A DNA stretch of 36,452 nt from Rhodoferax sp. (GCA_018061265.1 JAGOUM010000028.1:1-36452), one strand, 5' to 3'; counted from the stretch's first letter, positions 1 through 7,332 are shown. Made by a program: numbers and translations. The notes: generated by a model not told the origin, from the letters alone.

Positions 1-84
1 CGCAAACTTGAGTGCGGTTGCCAGGCCAATACCTTGCGCTGCGCCGGTAATGATGGAGACCTTGTTGGTAAGACGTGCTGTCAT
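1..84 (-). CDS. SDR-family oxidoreductase, N-terminal fragment
   Basis: Only the first 28 codons lie in the window; the gene runs off the left edge. The minus-strand reading from the ATG at 84 begins MTARLTNKVSIITGAAQGIG. It contains the dinucleotide-binding TGxxxGIG glycine motif that opens the Rossmann fold of short-chain dehydrogenases/reductases (FabG-like NAD(P)-dependent alcohol/ketone oxidoreductases). The substrate cannot be told from this fragment. megL lies just upstream on the same strand (its stop is at 200), but the 115-bp gap and the lack of visible overlap leave co-transcription open. Family assignment is good; the specific function is unknown. Confidence 0.8.
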   Translation of the reverse strand, partial: MTARLTNKVSIITGAAQGIGLATALKFA

Positions 85-199
85 GATTCAATCCTTGGTT
101 AGTAGAAACCCTAGGATTTTAGAAGCCGGACTTTGCACGAAATTGACACACAGCAAACAAGTGCGCAAGAAATCCCGCTGCGTTGACCATGCGAGGGTC

Positions 200-1408
200 T
201 CAGGTATTTTGGGCCTGATCCAGGGCTTGTTGAACGTCGACCAGGATGTCCGCCGGGTCTTCGAGGCCAATTGACAGCCGTACCAACCCTTCGCTGATGC
301 CATGCGCGGCGCGTTCCTCTGGCGTGTAGGTGGCGTGTGTCATGCTCGCGGGGTGTTGTGCCAGGGTTTCGGCATCCCCCAGACTCACGGCGCGCGTCAC
401 CAGCTGCAGTGCATCCATGAAGCGTATGCCGGCATCCCGGCCACCACGCAATTCAAACGCCACCATGCCGCCAAACTGGCTCATCTGCCGCCGTGCCAGT
501 TCATACTGCGGAAAATCAGGCAAGCCGGGGAAATAGACGCGCTCTGTGGCCGGATGACTTTGCAGCAACTCAGCCACCATCTGGGCAGTTTGACAGTGGC
601 GGTCCATGCGCAGACTCAGGGTCTTGAGGCCGCGCATCACCAAATGGGCATCCTGAGACGACATCACAGCACCGGTCATGTCTTTAAGCCCGAACACGCG
701 AACATGCATGGCCAGCTCGGCGTCTGAAAAAATGGCGGCACCGGCCATCAGGTCACCGTGTCCACCGAGATATTTGGTCACCGAATGCAGACTCACATCG
801 GCACCCAGGGTCAGTGGCCGCTGCAGGTACGGTGTGCAGTAAGTGTTGTCAACCACCACTTTGATACCCGCCCGATGTGCAATGTTTGAGACTGCCGCAA
901 TATCGATCAAACGCATGTTGGGATTGGCGGGCGTCTCAAAATACAGCACCCGCGTCCTGGGGCCAATCGCGTTCATCAACTGGTTGGGATCGGTCAGGTC
1001 GATGTGTCGGGTTGTCACACCAAACTGGGTCAGCCCGTGATTGAGCAGCGAGAAAGTGCAGCCATACAGCGTCAGATCAGCCAATACTTCGTCACCCTGC
1101 TGCAACATGGACCACAAGGTTGAGCTGATGGCTCCCATGCCTGAGCCAAACACCACGGCGGCAACCCCTTCCTCCAGGCTGGCCAATCGTGCCTCCAGCA
1201 GCGCCAAGGTCGGATTGCCAACCCGGCTGTAAAAATACCCTGCCTCGGTTCCGGCGAAACACCGTGCGCCATAGGCCACGTCCGGAAACGCATAAGTTGC
1301 CGAGGTGTAAATGGGTGGCACCAGTGCGCCGTGATGGTCGGCCGCCTGGTAGCCGTGATGGATGGCGCGGGTACTGAAACCGCTTGGTCGATTCTGCTGG
1401 CTGGACAT
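200..1408 (-). CDS. megL: methionine gamma-lyase (Cys/Met metabolism PLP enzyme)
   Basis: A 402-residue PLP enzyme that would cleave L-methionine to methanethiol, 2-oxobutyrate and ammonia in the cytoplasm. It follows the Pseudomonas putida enzyme as I remember it through most of its length: RAIHHGY near the N-terminus, LYGCTF with Cys117 (the cysteine that distinguishes methionine gamma-lyases from cystathionine lyases), ANPNM, the PLP lysine in [11 protein letters not shown] at Lys212, and [17 protein letters not shown] near the end. The start at 1408 (MSSQQNRP) is chosen because it is preceded by GGAG at good spacing and matches the family length (about 398). An in-frame start 23 codons upstream lacks such support. 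The divergent Lrp-type gene at 1586 is the likely regulator. Cystathionine gamma-synthase/lyase is the alternative but fits the Cys117 context less well. Confidence 0.9.
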   Translation of the reverse strand: MSSQQNRPSGFSTRAIHHGYQAADHHGALVPPIYTSATYAFPDVAYGARCFAGTEAGYFYSRVGNPTLALLEARLASLEEGVAAVVFGSGMGAISSTLWSMLQQGDEVLADLTLYGCTFSLLNHGLTQFGVTTRHIDLTDPNQLMNAIGPRTRVLYFETPANPNMRLIDIAAVSNIAHRAGIKVVVDNTYCTPYLQRPLTLGADVSLHSVTKYLGGHGDLMAGAAIFSDAELAMHVRVFGLKDMTGAVMSSQDAHLVMRGLKTLSLRMDRHCQTAQMVAELLQSHPATERVYFPGLPDFPQYELARRQMSQFGGMVAFELRGGRDAGIRFMDALQLVTRAVSLGDAETLAQHPASMTHATYTPEERAAHGISEGLVRLSIGLEDPADILVDVQQALDQAQNT

Positions 1409-1458
1409 AAGTTTCTCCGTTACAAGAGCAAAATTCTGGACCGTTTGGCCAGGCAAAA

Positions 1459-1494
1459 GATTGCTAATTTGAACCAAGATTTCGCAATCATTGG
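1459..1494. promoter_or_regulatory. candidate operator between megL and the Lrp gene
   Basis: The AT-rich 177-bp divergent intergenic region contains two nested inverted repeats: GATTGC (1459-1464) facing GCAATC (1484-1489), and CCAA (1473-1476) facing TTGG (1491-1494). Lrp/AsnC proteins bind degenerate AT-rich dyads in such divergent regions. This is therefore a plausible site for the regulator encoded at 1586, but the arms are short and could be chance. Confidence 0.3.
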
Positions 1495-1585
1495 ATTAAT
1501 TTATTTATATTTATAGACTTTTCGGCAAATAATTCCAATCAGTTCCACAGCAAACTGCCGGACCAGTTCTTAACCCTTCGCCGCC

Positions 1586-2071
1586 ATGTCACACCCACTA
1601 CCCAAACTTGACGCCATTGACCGTCAACTGCTTCATGCACTGCAACAGAACGGACGTGCCACGGTGGGCGAACTGGCCGAAATGGTGTCGCTGTCACCCT
1701 CGCCCTGCTGGCGCCGGGTGAAACTGCTCGAGGAGTCAGGGCTGGTTGAAGGCTATCACGCGCGACTGAGCCGTCGGCAACTTGGGTACGGCGTCACCGG
1801 TTTTGTGCAGTTGCAAATGGAAAACCATACCTCGCAGGCGACCGAGGCATTCGAGCGCGAGGTAGTGGCCCTGCCACAGGTGTTGTCCTGCCACAACCTG
1901 TCGGGTCGATACGACTACCAACTTGAAGTTGTGGCCCAGGATCTGGAGAGTTTCGCCGATTACCTTCGCACCCGCATCCGTGCCCTGCCCGGCGTGCGTG
2001 AGGTTTCAACCAGCTTTTCACTCAAAGAGGTCAAACGCTCGCGCAGTCTGCCAATCGACGGCGCGTCCTGA
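1586..2071 (+). CDS. Lrp/AsnC-family transcriptional regulator (MdeR-like)
   Basis: A 161-residue protein of typical Lrp size. The N-terminal helix-turn-helix (about residues 8-60) has the family pattern LDAIDRQLLHALQQNGRATV followed by LAEMVSLSPSPCWRRVKLLE. The C-terminal RAM/ligand-binding alpha-beta domain includes the conserved SGRYDYQLEVV segment (about 110-120). It probably senses an amino acid and acts as a DNA-binding oligomer. It is divergent from megL with a 177-bp shared control region. The same arrangement is known for mdeR-mdeA in P. putida, where the Lrp-type MdeR activates the methionine gamma-lyase gene. That role is inferred here from synteny and family only. There is no strong ribosome-binding site before the ATG. 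Confidence 0.88.
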   Translation: MSHPLPKLDAIDRQLLHALQQNGRATVGELAEMVSLSPSPCWRRVKLLEESGLVEGYHARLSRRQLGYGVTGFVQLQMENHTSQATEAFEREVVALPQVLSCHNLSGRYDYQLEVVAQDLESFADYLRTRIRALPGVREVSTSFSLKEVKRSRSLPIDGAS

Positions 2072-2082
2072 CAAAACGTGGC

Positions 2083-2904
2083 TCAGACCGGGTAAATCTT
2101 GACTGGTCGGGTCGCCACCGGGAAGCCAGCTGCTCCCAGCGTGTCAGCGATGGCCTTGTTGGTGTCGAAGTAGACCTGCCAATAATGGTTGGTGTGGCAA
2201 TACGGGCGAACGGCCAGTTTGGGACCAAACTCGTTGAACTCCAGAATCTCCACGTCCACTGCAGGGGAGGCGGCGATGTTGGGCACCTGGCTGACCGCGT
2301 CCTTGAGTAAACCGATGGCCTTGTGCACATCCGCACTGCCCGCCAGTTGCGCCACCAGTTCGACGCGGCGAAAAGCATTGGCGGAATAGTTCTTGATGTC
2401 CGAGCCCATGATCTTGCCGTTACCCACCACGGTCTTCACGTTGTCAGGTGTGGTCAGTGTGGTGCCGAACAGGCCGAGTTCCATCACCGTGCCTTCCACG
2501 CCACCGACCATCACGTAGTCACCTACCTGGTACGGACGCAATACCAGCAAAAAGATGCCAGAGGCAAAGTTGCCCAGCAGCCCGCTCCAGGCGGCGCCAA
2601 TGGCCACACCCGCACCCGCCACCAGCGCTGCAAACGAGGTCGTTTCAACACCAAAGTAGCCCAGAATCGCCACCACCAGAATGATGTTGAGCGACACGGT
2701 GATGAAGCTCACCAGATACCTCTGCACGGTGGGGTCGAGCTTTTGCCGCGTCATGGCCGCGCCAACCAGCCTGGAAACCATGCTGATCAGCCAACGGCCG
2801 ATGATAAAAACCGCGATGGCACCCAGCACCTTGAGCCCGAACGTCAGCAAAATGGGCTGAATCTGATCAACCCAGGTGGTGATTTTTCCTGTATCCATAT
2901 CCAT
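2083..2904 (-). CDS. mscS: MscS-family small-conductance mechanosensitive channel
   Basis: A 273-residue inner-membrane channel that would release solutes on hypo-osmotic shock. Three predicted membrane segments lie in the first 120 residues. The pore-lining third segment is rich in Gly and Ala (VAGAGVAIGAAWSGLLGNFA), as in E. coli MscS, and is followed by the beta-domain signature LRPYQVGDYV. The cytoplasmic vestibule domain follows. The start at 2904 (MDMDTGK) is preferred because GGAG precedes it at good spacing; a further start at 2934 has no such site. The length is close to E. coli MscS (286). The gene is convergent with the Lrp gene and divergent from the methyltransferase at 3018. Confidence 0.9.
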   Translation of the reverse strand: MDMDTGKITTWVDQIQPILLTFGLKVLGAIAVFIIGRWLISMVSRLVGAAMTRQKLDPTVQRYLVSFITVSLNIILVVAILGYFGVETTSFAALVAGAGVAIGAAWSGLLGNFASGIFLLVLRPYQVGDYVMVGGVEGTVMELGLFGTTLTTPDNVKTVVGNGKIMGSDIKNYSANAFRRVELVAQLAGSADVHKAIGLLKDAVSQVPNIAASPAVDVEILEFNEFGPKLAVRPYCHTNHYWQVYFDTNKAIADTLGAAGFPVATRPVKIYPV

Positions 2905-2954
2905 AGTTACTCCAATGTCAGTCAAAGAACACAATCAAGGACGCGCGGCATGCT

Positions 2955-2976
2955 AACAGCAAACCATGATGCTGTT
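2955..2976. promoter_or_regulatory. 7-bp inverted repeat in the mscS/methyltransferase divergent region
   Basis: AACAGCA (2955-2961) and TGCTGTT (2970-2976) form a perfect inverted repeat with an 8-base spacer, inside the 113-bp region between two divergent start codons. It could be a dyad operator, or a hairpin in the 5' leader of the methyltransferase mRNA. No regulator can be named. Confidence 0.3.
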
Positions 2977-3017
2977 GGGACTGCGCCCCGCTGGAGGAAC
3001 TTTGCTGGAGATTTCAC

Positions 3018-3794
3018 ATGGACACCATGAAGCTGCTGGTTGACCTGCATGTGCACGGCAAGCGGCAAGGCCCCGGGAGCGCAGCGCAGATACGGGCCGC
3101 CATCGCTCTGGCGGGTTTGGCCGACCGGCCAGGGCCGCTGCGAATTGCCGACATCGGCTGCGATACCGGTGCCTCGACGCTGGTTTTGGCACAAGAGCTT
3201 GACGCCAACATTGCCGCAGTTGATTTTCTGCCAGAGTTTCTGGCCGAACTGCGTGCCCGGGCGCAAGCGGCGGGTCTTGCGGCACGCATCCGCACCCATG
3301 CCGTGGCGATGGACAGTCTGCCTTTTCCCGAGGCATCCCTGGACGCAATCTGGTCGGAGGGCGCGATCTACAACATCGGTTTTGAAAACGGCATCCGGCA
3401 GTGGCGCCCTTTTCTTAAGCCTGGGGGCATTCTGGCCGTCTCCGAACTGACCTGGCTGACCAGCCAAAGGCCCGCCGAACTGGACCAATACTGGCACGCA
3501 GCCTACCCGGAGGTTGCCACCGCTGCTACCAAGATAAAAGCGCTTGAGCGCCACGGATATGGGCTAGTTGGCTATTTCACTCTGCAACCTGAATGCTGGA
3601 TGGCGACTTATTACCGGCCATTGCAAGAGCGCTTTGCGGGATTCCTGGCGGCACACAACTTCAGTGATGCGGCGCAGGCGCTGGTCGCTGAAGAAGAACG
3701 CGAGTTCGCGCTGTACCAGCGTTACCAGGACTTTGTCAGCTATGGCTTTTACATTGCGCGGCGGGTCGAGGCGACATCAGAAACTGACTCATGA
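3018..3794 (+). CDS. class I SAM-dependent methyltransferase
   Basis: A 258-residue protein with the Rossmann-like SAM-binding motif I at about residues 42-53 (RIADIGCDTGAS). The acidic motif II region AAVDFLPEF follows, then SLDAIWSEGAIYNIGF and the post-core LKPGGILAVSE, all typical of small-molecule methyltransferases such as the UbiE/type-11 group. The start at 3018 is supported by GGAG seven bases upstream. The substrate is unknown. The stop codon overlaps, on the opposite strand, the stop of the exonuclease III remnant at 3789. This shows that the original neighbour here was the 3' end of an xth gene. Confidence 0.82.
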   Translation: MDTMKLLVDLHVHGKRQGPGSAAQIRAAIALAGLADRPGPLRIADIGCDTGASTLVLAQELDANIAAVDFLPEFLAELRARAQAAGLAARIRTHAVAMDSLPFPEASLDAIWSEGAIYNIGFENGIRQWRPFLKPGGILAVSELTWLTSQRPAELDQYWHAAYPEVATAATKIKALERHGYGLVGYFTLQPECWMATYYRPLQERFAGFLAAHNFSDAAQALVAEEEREFALYQRYQDFVSYGFYIARRVEATSETDS

Positions 3795-3914
3795 CAGACT
3801 GAAGTCATACTCCACCGTCAACGGCGCGTGATCACTGAAGCGCTGCACTTTATAGATACTGGCGCAGCGTGCCAATGCGGCAAGGGCAGGTGTTTCCAAA
3901 TGGTAGTCAGTTCG
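3789..3914 (-). pseudogene. 3'-terminal remnant of an exonuclease III gene
   Basis: Read on the minus strand, this stretch gives DYHLETPALAALARC and then IYKVQRFSDHAPLTVEYDFS before a TGA stop. It is homologous to the last 37 or so residues of the intact xth at 5838 and keeps the catalytic SDHAPL motif. By hand alignment about 75 of 111 bases and about 26 of 37 residues match. Homology stops abruptly at about 3914, and no start or upstream domain is present, so it cannot encode a working enzyme. It lies in the same orientation as the intact gene, about 1.9 kb away. It is probably the original xth 3' end, displaced when the Fic islet arrived. A decayed tandem duplicate is the alternative. Confidence 0.8.
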
Positions 3915-3932
3915 ACAAAAAACCTACATTTT

Positions 3933-4058
3933 TCACACTTGACTCCCAACAATCTTCGTCCAGCGACGGCTGCTCACCTCAGCGTCTTGGGCTTTCACTT
4001 GCTCGGAGGCATCGTTGGGTGTGATCGTCAGGACTTGGCCTCGCACTCCGGCGTCCAT
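3933..4058 (-). CDS. small ORF overlapping the end of the Fic gene, unknown
   Basis: A 41-codon ORF on the minus strand from an ATG at 4058, in a different frame from the Fic gene whose last 31 bases it overlaps. It reads MDAGVRGQVLTITPND and ends RRWTKIVGSQV. The composition looks protein-like, and it fills the gap between the Fic stop and the xth remnant. I recognise no family. It may be a small partner protein, a truncated start of a lost downstream gene, or chance coding. There is no convincing ribosome-binding site beyond a GGGA immediately upstream. Confidence 0.3.
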   Translation of the reverse strand: MDAGVRGQVLTITPNDASEQVKAQDAEVSSRRWTKIVGSQV

Positions 4059-5596
4059 TCCCGCATCTCTTGCAAGATGAATTCGGCCAACGGCGTGATC
4101 TGCCCTTTGACGCTTGCGGCCTCCAGTGCCTTCATGTACTCATCCCGCCGGCTCATCCTGATCACCGTCCAAGGGTAGCCACCGGATGCGAGCAGAGTGT
4201 TCATCAGGAAGCGACCGATGCGACCATTGCCGTCGTAGTACGGGTGGATAAACACGAAGAGGTGATGCCCAAGGACAGCGCGAACGCAGGCTTCTGTTTC
4301 CGCCTCGAGCAGGTCCCACAACGCTTCCAAAGAATCTAGAATGGCATCGCTGGGCAGCGGCGTGTGCATCGAGTTGCGGATAAAAATGGGGCCACGTCGA
4401 TAGCCGGCAAGCTGACTGGCTTCGATGATGCCCGCTGTCACCGACGGGCCGAACAGCTCGGCATACCAGTCGTGGTGATCGCGCTTGACCACGAGACTGG
4501 CGTTGTCCTTTGCCAGTACCTTGCCGATGCTCCCTTTGACCGCCTGAAAAGCTTGGTAGTAGCCCCGCGCGGCTAGCGCGTTCCTGGTCTTGTCGTTCTC
4601 TGGGTCGCCATCTGGTTTCCAGTCTCCGCGAGCCACGCGCTCGATCAGCTCGTCGGTCACACGGTAACCTTCAATGGACAGGGAGTTATAGGCGTCAAAG
4701 ACGTAGCGCTCGTCGACCTGTGCCAGATAGCTGGCGCGCTGATTCTCAAGATCAGGCGCGGGCGGGAAAACATTAATGACGTCCTGACGCCACCCGGCCC
4801 ACATGGAGCGTAAGCGAAGCACATAGGGCGAGCGCTCCTTGCAAGGTGAGATCGTGGGCTCGGCCAACTCGAAGGGGTTGACCAGCTTGAGCGCGACTTT
4901 GAACTGGGCAAAGGCCTTGCGGATGCGCTCGGTCTCGTCCGGACGCTTGACGAACTCGAACGCTGCTGCAAGTCGCCCGGCAGCCGTGACCATCTTGTCG
5001 CCAGCAAGCAGCGTCGGTAGCAATTCGGACGCATTGCGAATGGTTGCCAACGCAATCTCGGCTTCACGCGGGTTATTGGCGAAGAATGAAGGACCTGCCA
5101 AGCACAGCGCCTCGGCGACGGGCCAGACTTGCAGGCCTCGGACCTCCACGCGTGCTGTGGGAACCCGGTTCTTGTCGGGATACACGAGCATTGAGGTGTC
5201 GAAGGGCAGGTTCAGCGTGGATGTTCCGCTGTCGATCGTGACGCATGTGACCTGCCTGGGTACGGTGGTGTTGCCTGTATGCAGCATCAGCGATGCCTCT
5301 GGGTTTAGGCAGTACCGCTTGCCGAAGCGCTTACCCAGGTAGCCTGAAACGAAGGCCCAGAAGGACGCATACCACGCCGTGGTGTCTCCGTCGTTGTCGC
5401 TCGGACTGCTACAGATGTACCAGCCCTTCATTACCTGCCTCAAGAACCCCGTGTCGACCAACACGGCTCGCTGATCGTCATCCTTGAAGTCAGAAGCTTC
5501 AACAACGCCGTTGTGCTTTTCTTGGAGTCGCTTCAGCGTCCTAAGTGCAGCGGTAAGGGTCGGATTGCCCTTCGGCTGGTGTAGTGTGGGAGGCAT
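4028..5596 (-). CDS. Fic-domain protein with AbiEi-like winged-helix N-terminus
   Basis: A 522-residue fusion. Residues about 15-62 look like the AbiEi-type winged-helix domain of type IV antitoxins: VVEASDF, then TGFLRQVMKGWYI, the usual 'hear L, write Y' wing pattern. A middle region (about 65-260) resembles the rest of an AbiEi/HTH regulator. The C-terminal half is a Fic fold with the active-site motif HPYYDGNGRIGR at 451-462 (canonical HPFx[D/E]GNGRxxR, Phe to Tyr). The catalytic His, the acidic residue and both Arg are present. SLSIEG at 305-310 fits the inhibitory [S/T]xxxE[G/N] motif, making it a class II (N-terminally self-inhibited) Fic AMP-transferase. The target is unknown. The start is fixed by an in-frame stop five codons upstream and lies directly beside phased repeats. 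Flanking xth 3' ends suggest acquisition by transfer. Confidence 0.85.
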   Translation of the reverse strand: MPPTLHQPKGNPTLTAALRTLKRLQEKHNGVVEASDFKDDDQRAVLVDTGFLRQVMKGWYICSSPSDNDGDTTAWYASFWAFVSGYLGKRFGKRYCLNPEASLMLHTGNTTVPRQVTCVTIDSGTSTLNLPFDTSMLVYPDKNRVPTARVEVRGLQVWPVAEALCLAGPSFFANNPREAEIALATIRNASELLPTLLAGDKMVTAAGRLAAAFEFVKRPDETERIRKAFAQFKVALKLVNPFELAEPTISPCKERSPYVLRLRSMWAGWRQDVINVFPPAPDLENQRASYLAQVDERYVFDAYNSLSIEGYRVTDELIERVARGDWKPDGDPENDKTRNALAARGYYQAFQAVKGSIGKVLAKDNASLVVKRDHHDWYAELFGPSVTAGIIEASQLAGYRRGPIFIRNSMHTPLPSDAILDSLEALWDLLEAETEACVRAVLGHHLFVFIHPYYDGNGRIGRFLMNTLLASGGYPWTVIRMSRRDEYMKALEAASVKGQITPLAEFILQEMREWTPECEAKS

Positions 5597-5602
5597 AGAT
5601 TC

Positions 5603-5681
5603 ACTTTGCTATTTTCATAAATTTTACTTTGCTATCCTAGAAAAATCTACTTTGCTATAGTCTTGGAGAATATTTTGCTGT
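5603..5681. repeat. four phased 10-bp direct repeats upstream of the Fic gene
   Basis: ACTTTGCTAT occurs exactly at 5603-5612, 5626-5635 and 5649-5658. A fourth copy matching 8 of 10 (ATTTTGCTGT) is at 5672-5681. All four are spaced exactly 23 bp, about two helical turns, so the same DNA face is presented each time. On the gene's strand the motif is ATAGCAAAGT, and the nearest copy ends 7 bases before the ATG. This is the pattern of an operator array for cooperative binding. The winged-helix N-terminus of the Fic protein is the obvious candidate for autoregulation. A plasmid-type iteron array is less likely because no Rep gene is near. Confidence 0.75.
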
Positions 5682-5837
5682 CGGATGCATGACACGTTAC
5701 TGACGTCGGTTGCCCCCCTATGGTGGCCAGTTGTAAAGCTGAACGTAGATGCCCTGTGGCAAACAGCACAGCTCGGATACGAGCGGACCGTACCGTGTTG
5801 GCTACTGGAGCCTGTGTCCAACCATGGTGATATCCAG
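5682..5837. other. unassigned segment between the repeat array and xth
   Basis: About 155 bp between the phased repeats and the xth stop codon. No convincing coding frame, hairpin terminator or integrase site is visible to me on either strand. It probably holds the right-hand junction of the islet with the original chromosome or with the imported xth end. Confidence 0.4.
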
Positions 5838-6641
5838 TCAGGGCGAAAAGTCGTAGTCAATGGTCAACGGCGCGTGGTCGCTGAACTTCACATCCTTATA
5901 GATCGCCGCCTTGCATGCCGTCGCAGCCAGAGAAGGAGTTGCCAAATGGTAGTCAAGCCGCCAGCCAACGTTCTTGGCGTAGGCTTGTCCCCGATTGCTC
6001 CACCAGGTGTAGCAGTCGTCCGTTGTGGCCGGGTGCAGTTGCCGGTAAACATCCACCAGACCCGCTTGCCCGAGCAGCCGGGTCATCCAGGCGCGCTCTT
6101 CGGGCAGGAACCCTGAGTTCTTCTGGTTGCTCTTCCAGTTTTTCAGGTCAATCTGCTGGTGCGCAATGTTGATGTCACCACAAAGAATGAAGTCCCGCTG
6201 AAGTTTTAATGCCTCCAGCTGTGGGTACATCAGGTCCAGGAAGCGGTACTTGGCCTGTTGCCGCTCCTCACCTGACGACCCGCTCGGGAAGTAACAGCTG
6301 ATGATCGACAACTTTCGACCCGGCGTATCAAAACGCAGCTCAAGGTAGCGGCCCTCCGCATCAAATTCGCTGTTGCCAATGCCAACACAGACGTCGCTGG
6401 GCTCGGCACGGCAATACATCGCCACACCCGAGTAGCCCTTTTTCTCGGCAAAGTGGAAACGCCCGGGCAGACCGGCCAACTGCTCAAACCGGCCTTGTAC
6501 ATCGGCGTGCTGGGCTTTCACCTCCTGCACACAAATACAATCTGACGCACTTTCGGCCAGCCAGGCTTCAAGGCCCTTGCTGGTTGCGGACCGGATGCCA
6601 TTGAGGTTGAGTGTGGTCAGTTTAAACAAGGAATTCCCCAT
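5838..6641 (-). CDS. xth: exodeoxyribonuclease III (AP endonuclease)
   Basis: A 267-residue endonuclease/exonuclease/phosphatase-fold enzyme of normal length (E. coli XthA 268). It would cut DNA at abasic sites and degrade 3' ends in base-excision repair. Motifs in order: LTTLNLNGIRSA near the N-terminus, CVQEVKAQ (metal-binding Glu), SGVAMY, CGDINIAHQQIDL (catalytic Asp and Asn), GWRLDYHLATP, and SDHAPLTIDYDF (catalytic Asp-His). The ATG at 6641 overlaps the pyrE ATG on the other strand (CATG). A TTG at 6629, giving LFKLTTLNL, is preceded by GGGGA at good spacing and agrees better with the family N-terminus, so it may be the true start. The last roughly 38 codons are duplicated in diverged form at 3789, so this 3' end may be the imported one. 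Confidence 0.92.
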   Translation of the reverse strand: MGNSLFKLTTLNLNGIRSATSKGLEAWLAESASDCICVQEVKAQHADVQGRFEQLAGLPGRFHFAEKKGYSGVAMYCRAEPSDVCVGIGNSEFDAEGRYLELRFDTPGRKLSIISCYFPSGSSGEERQQAKYRFLDLMYPQLEALKLQRDFILCGDINIAHQQIDLKNWKSNQKNSGFLPEERAWMTRLLGQAGLVDVYRQLHPATTDDCYTWWSNRGQAYAKNVGWRLDYHLATPSLAATACKAAIYKDVKFSDHAPLTIDYDFSP

Positions 6642-7323
6642 GTCATCAGAGCAGGTTCAGGATCCGTTGGCGCAGGCATTTGTGCAGTTTGCGGTGGACT
6701 GTGGTGTGTTGCGTTTTGGCGAGTTCAAAACCAAAGCGGGGCGCATGAGCCCCTACTTCTTTAACGCCGGGCTGTTTGACGATGGCGCCAAACTTGACCG
6801 ACTGGCACAATTTTATGCCCAGCGGCTGCTGGCCAGCCCGATCGAATTCGACATGATTTTTGGCCCTGCCTACAAGGGTATCCCCCTTGGCGCCGTACTG
6901 GCGACGGAGCTGGCGCGGCGCGGTCGCAGTGTGCCTTTTGCCTACAACCGAAAAGAGGCCAAGGACCACGGCGAAGGCGGCACGCTGGTGGGGGCACCGT
7001 TGCAGGGGCGGGTGCTGATTGTTGACGATGTGATGTCCGCTGGCACCGCCGTGCGGGAGTCGATTGGGCTGATTGAGTCTGCCGGTGCCCGGCCCCACGC
7101 AGTGGTGATTGCACTGGACCGGCAGGAGAAGGCAACGGAAGGCGGTCAGGACGTGCCGCACAGCGCGGTGCAGTACGTGCGCGGCACGCTGGGGCTACAG
7201 GTGGCGGCAATTGCCCGGCTTGACGATCTGTTGCAGTTTTTACAGCATCAGGCTACGCCGGAATTGGAAAATGCCCACCAGCGGGTGCTGGCTTACCGGG
7301 CACGGTACGGTGTGGCTGATTGA
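6640..7323 (+). CDS. pyrE: orotate phosphoribosyltransferase
   Basis: A 227-residue enzyme of UMP synthesis that joins orotate and PRPP to give orotidine 5'-phosphate in the cytoplasm. Recognisable features are the N-terminal FGEFKTKAGRMSPYFFNAG, the FGPAYKGIPL segment, the catalytic loop with YNRKEAKDHGEGG, and the PRPP-binding loop VLIVDDVMSAGTA. The start at 6640 is set by AAGGA eight bases upstream. A longer in-frame extension back to 6577 lies inside xth and is not credible. The xth start codon overlaps this one head to head, so any promoter for pyrE must lie within xth coding sequence. Confidence 0.95.
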   Translation: MSSEQVQDPLAQAFVQFAVDCGVLRFGEFKTKAGRMSPYFFNAGLFDDGAKLDRLAQFYAQRLLASPIEFDMIFGPAYKGIPLGAVLATELARRGRSVPFAYNRKEAKDHGEGGTLVGAPLQGRVLIVDDVMSAGTAVRESIGLIESAGARPHAVVIALDRQEKATEGGQDVPHSAVQYVRGTLGLQVAAIARLDDLLQFLQHQATPELENAHQRVLAYRARYGVAD

Positions 7324-7332
7324 CTGGGGATC

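Noticed and set aside
2323-3030. Long plus-strand frame opposite mscS
   Set aside because: Shadow of the mscS gene: His/Gln/Arg-rich antisense translation without any domain.
5603-5681. Interpretation of the phased repeats as a CRISPR array or replication origin
   Set aside because: Units are only 23 bp with 10-bp repeats, no cas or rep gene is nearby, and the array abuts a start codon; an operator fits better.
5838-6641. Intact xth considered as part of a recent tandem duplication with the remnant
   Set aside because: The two 3' ends differ at about a third of bases, too diverged for a recent duplication; an old duplication remains possible but displacement by an incoming islet explains the boundary better.
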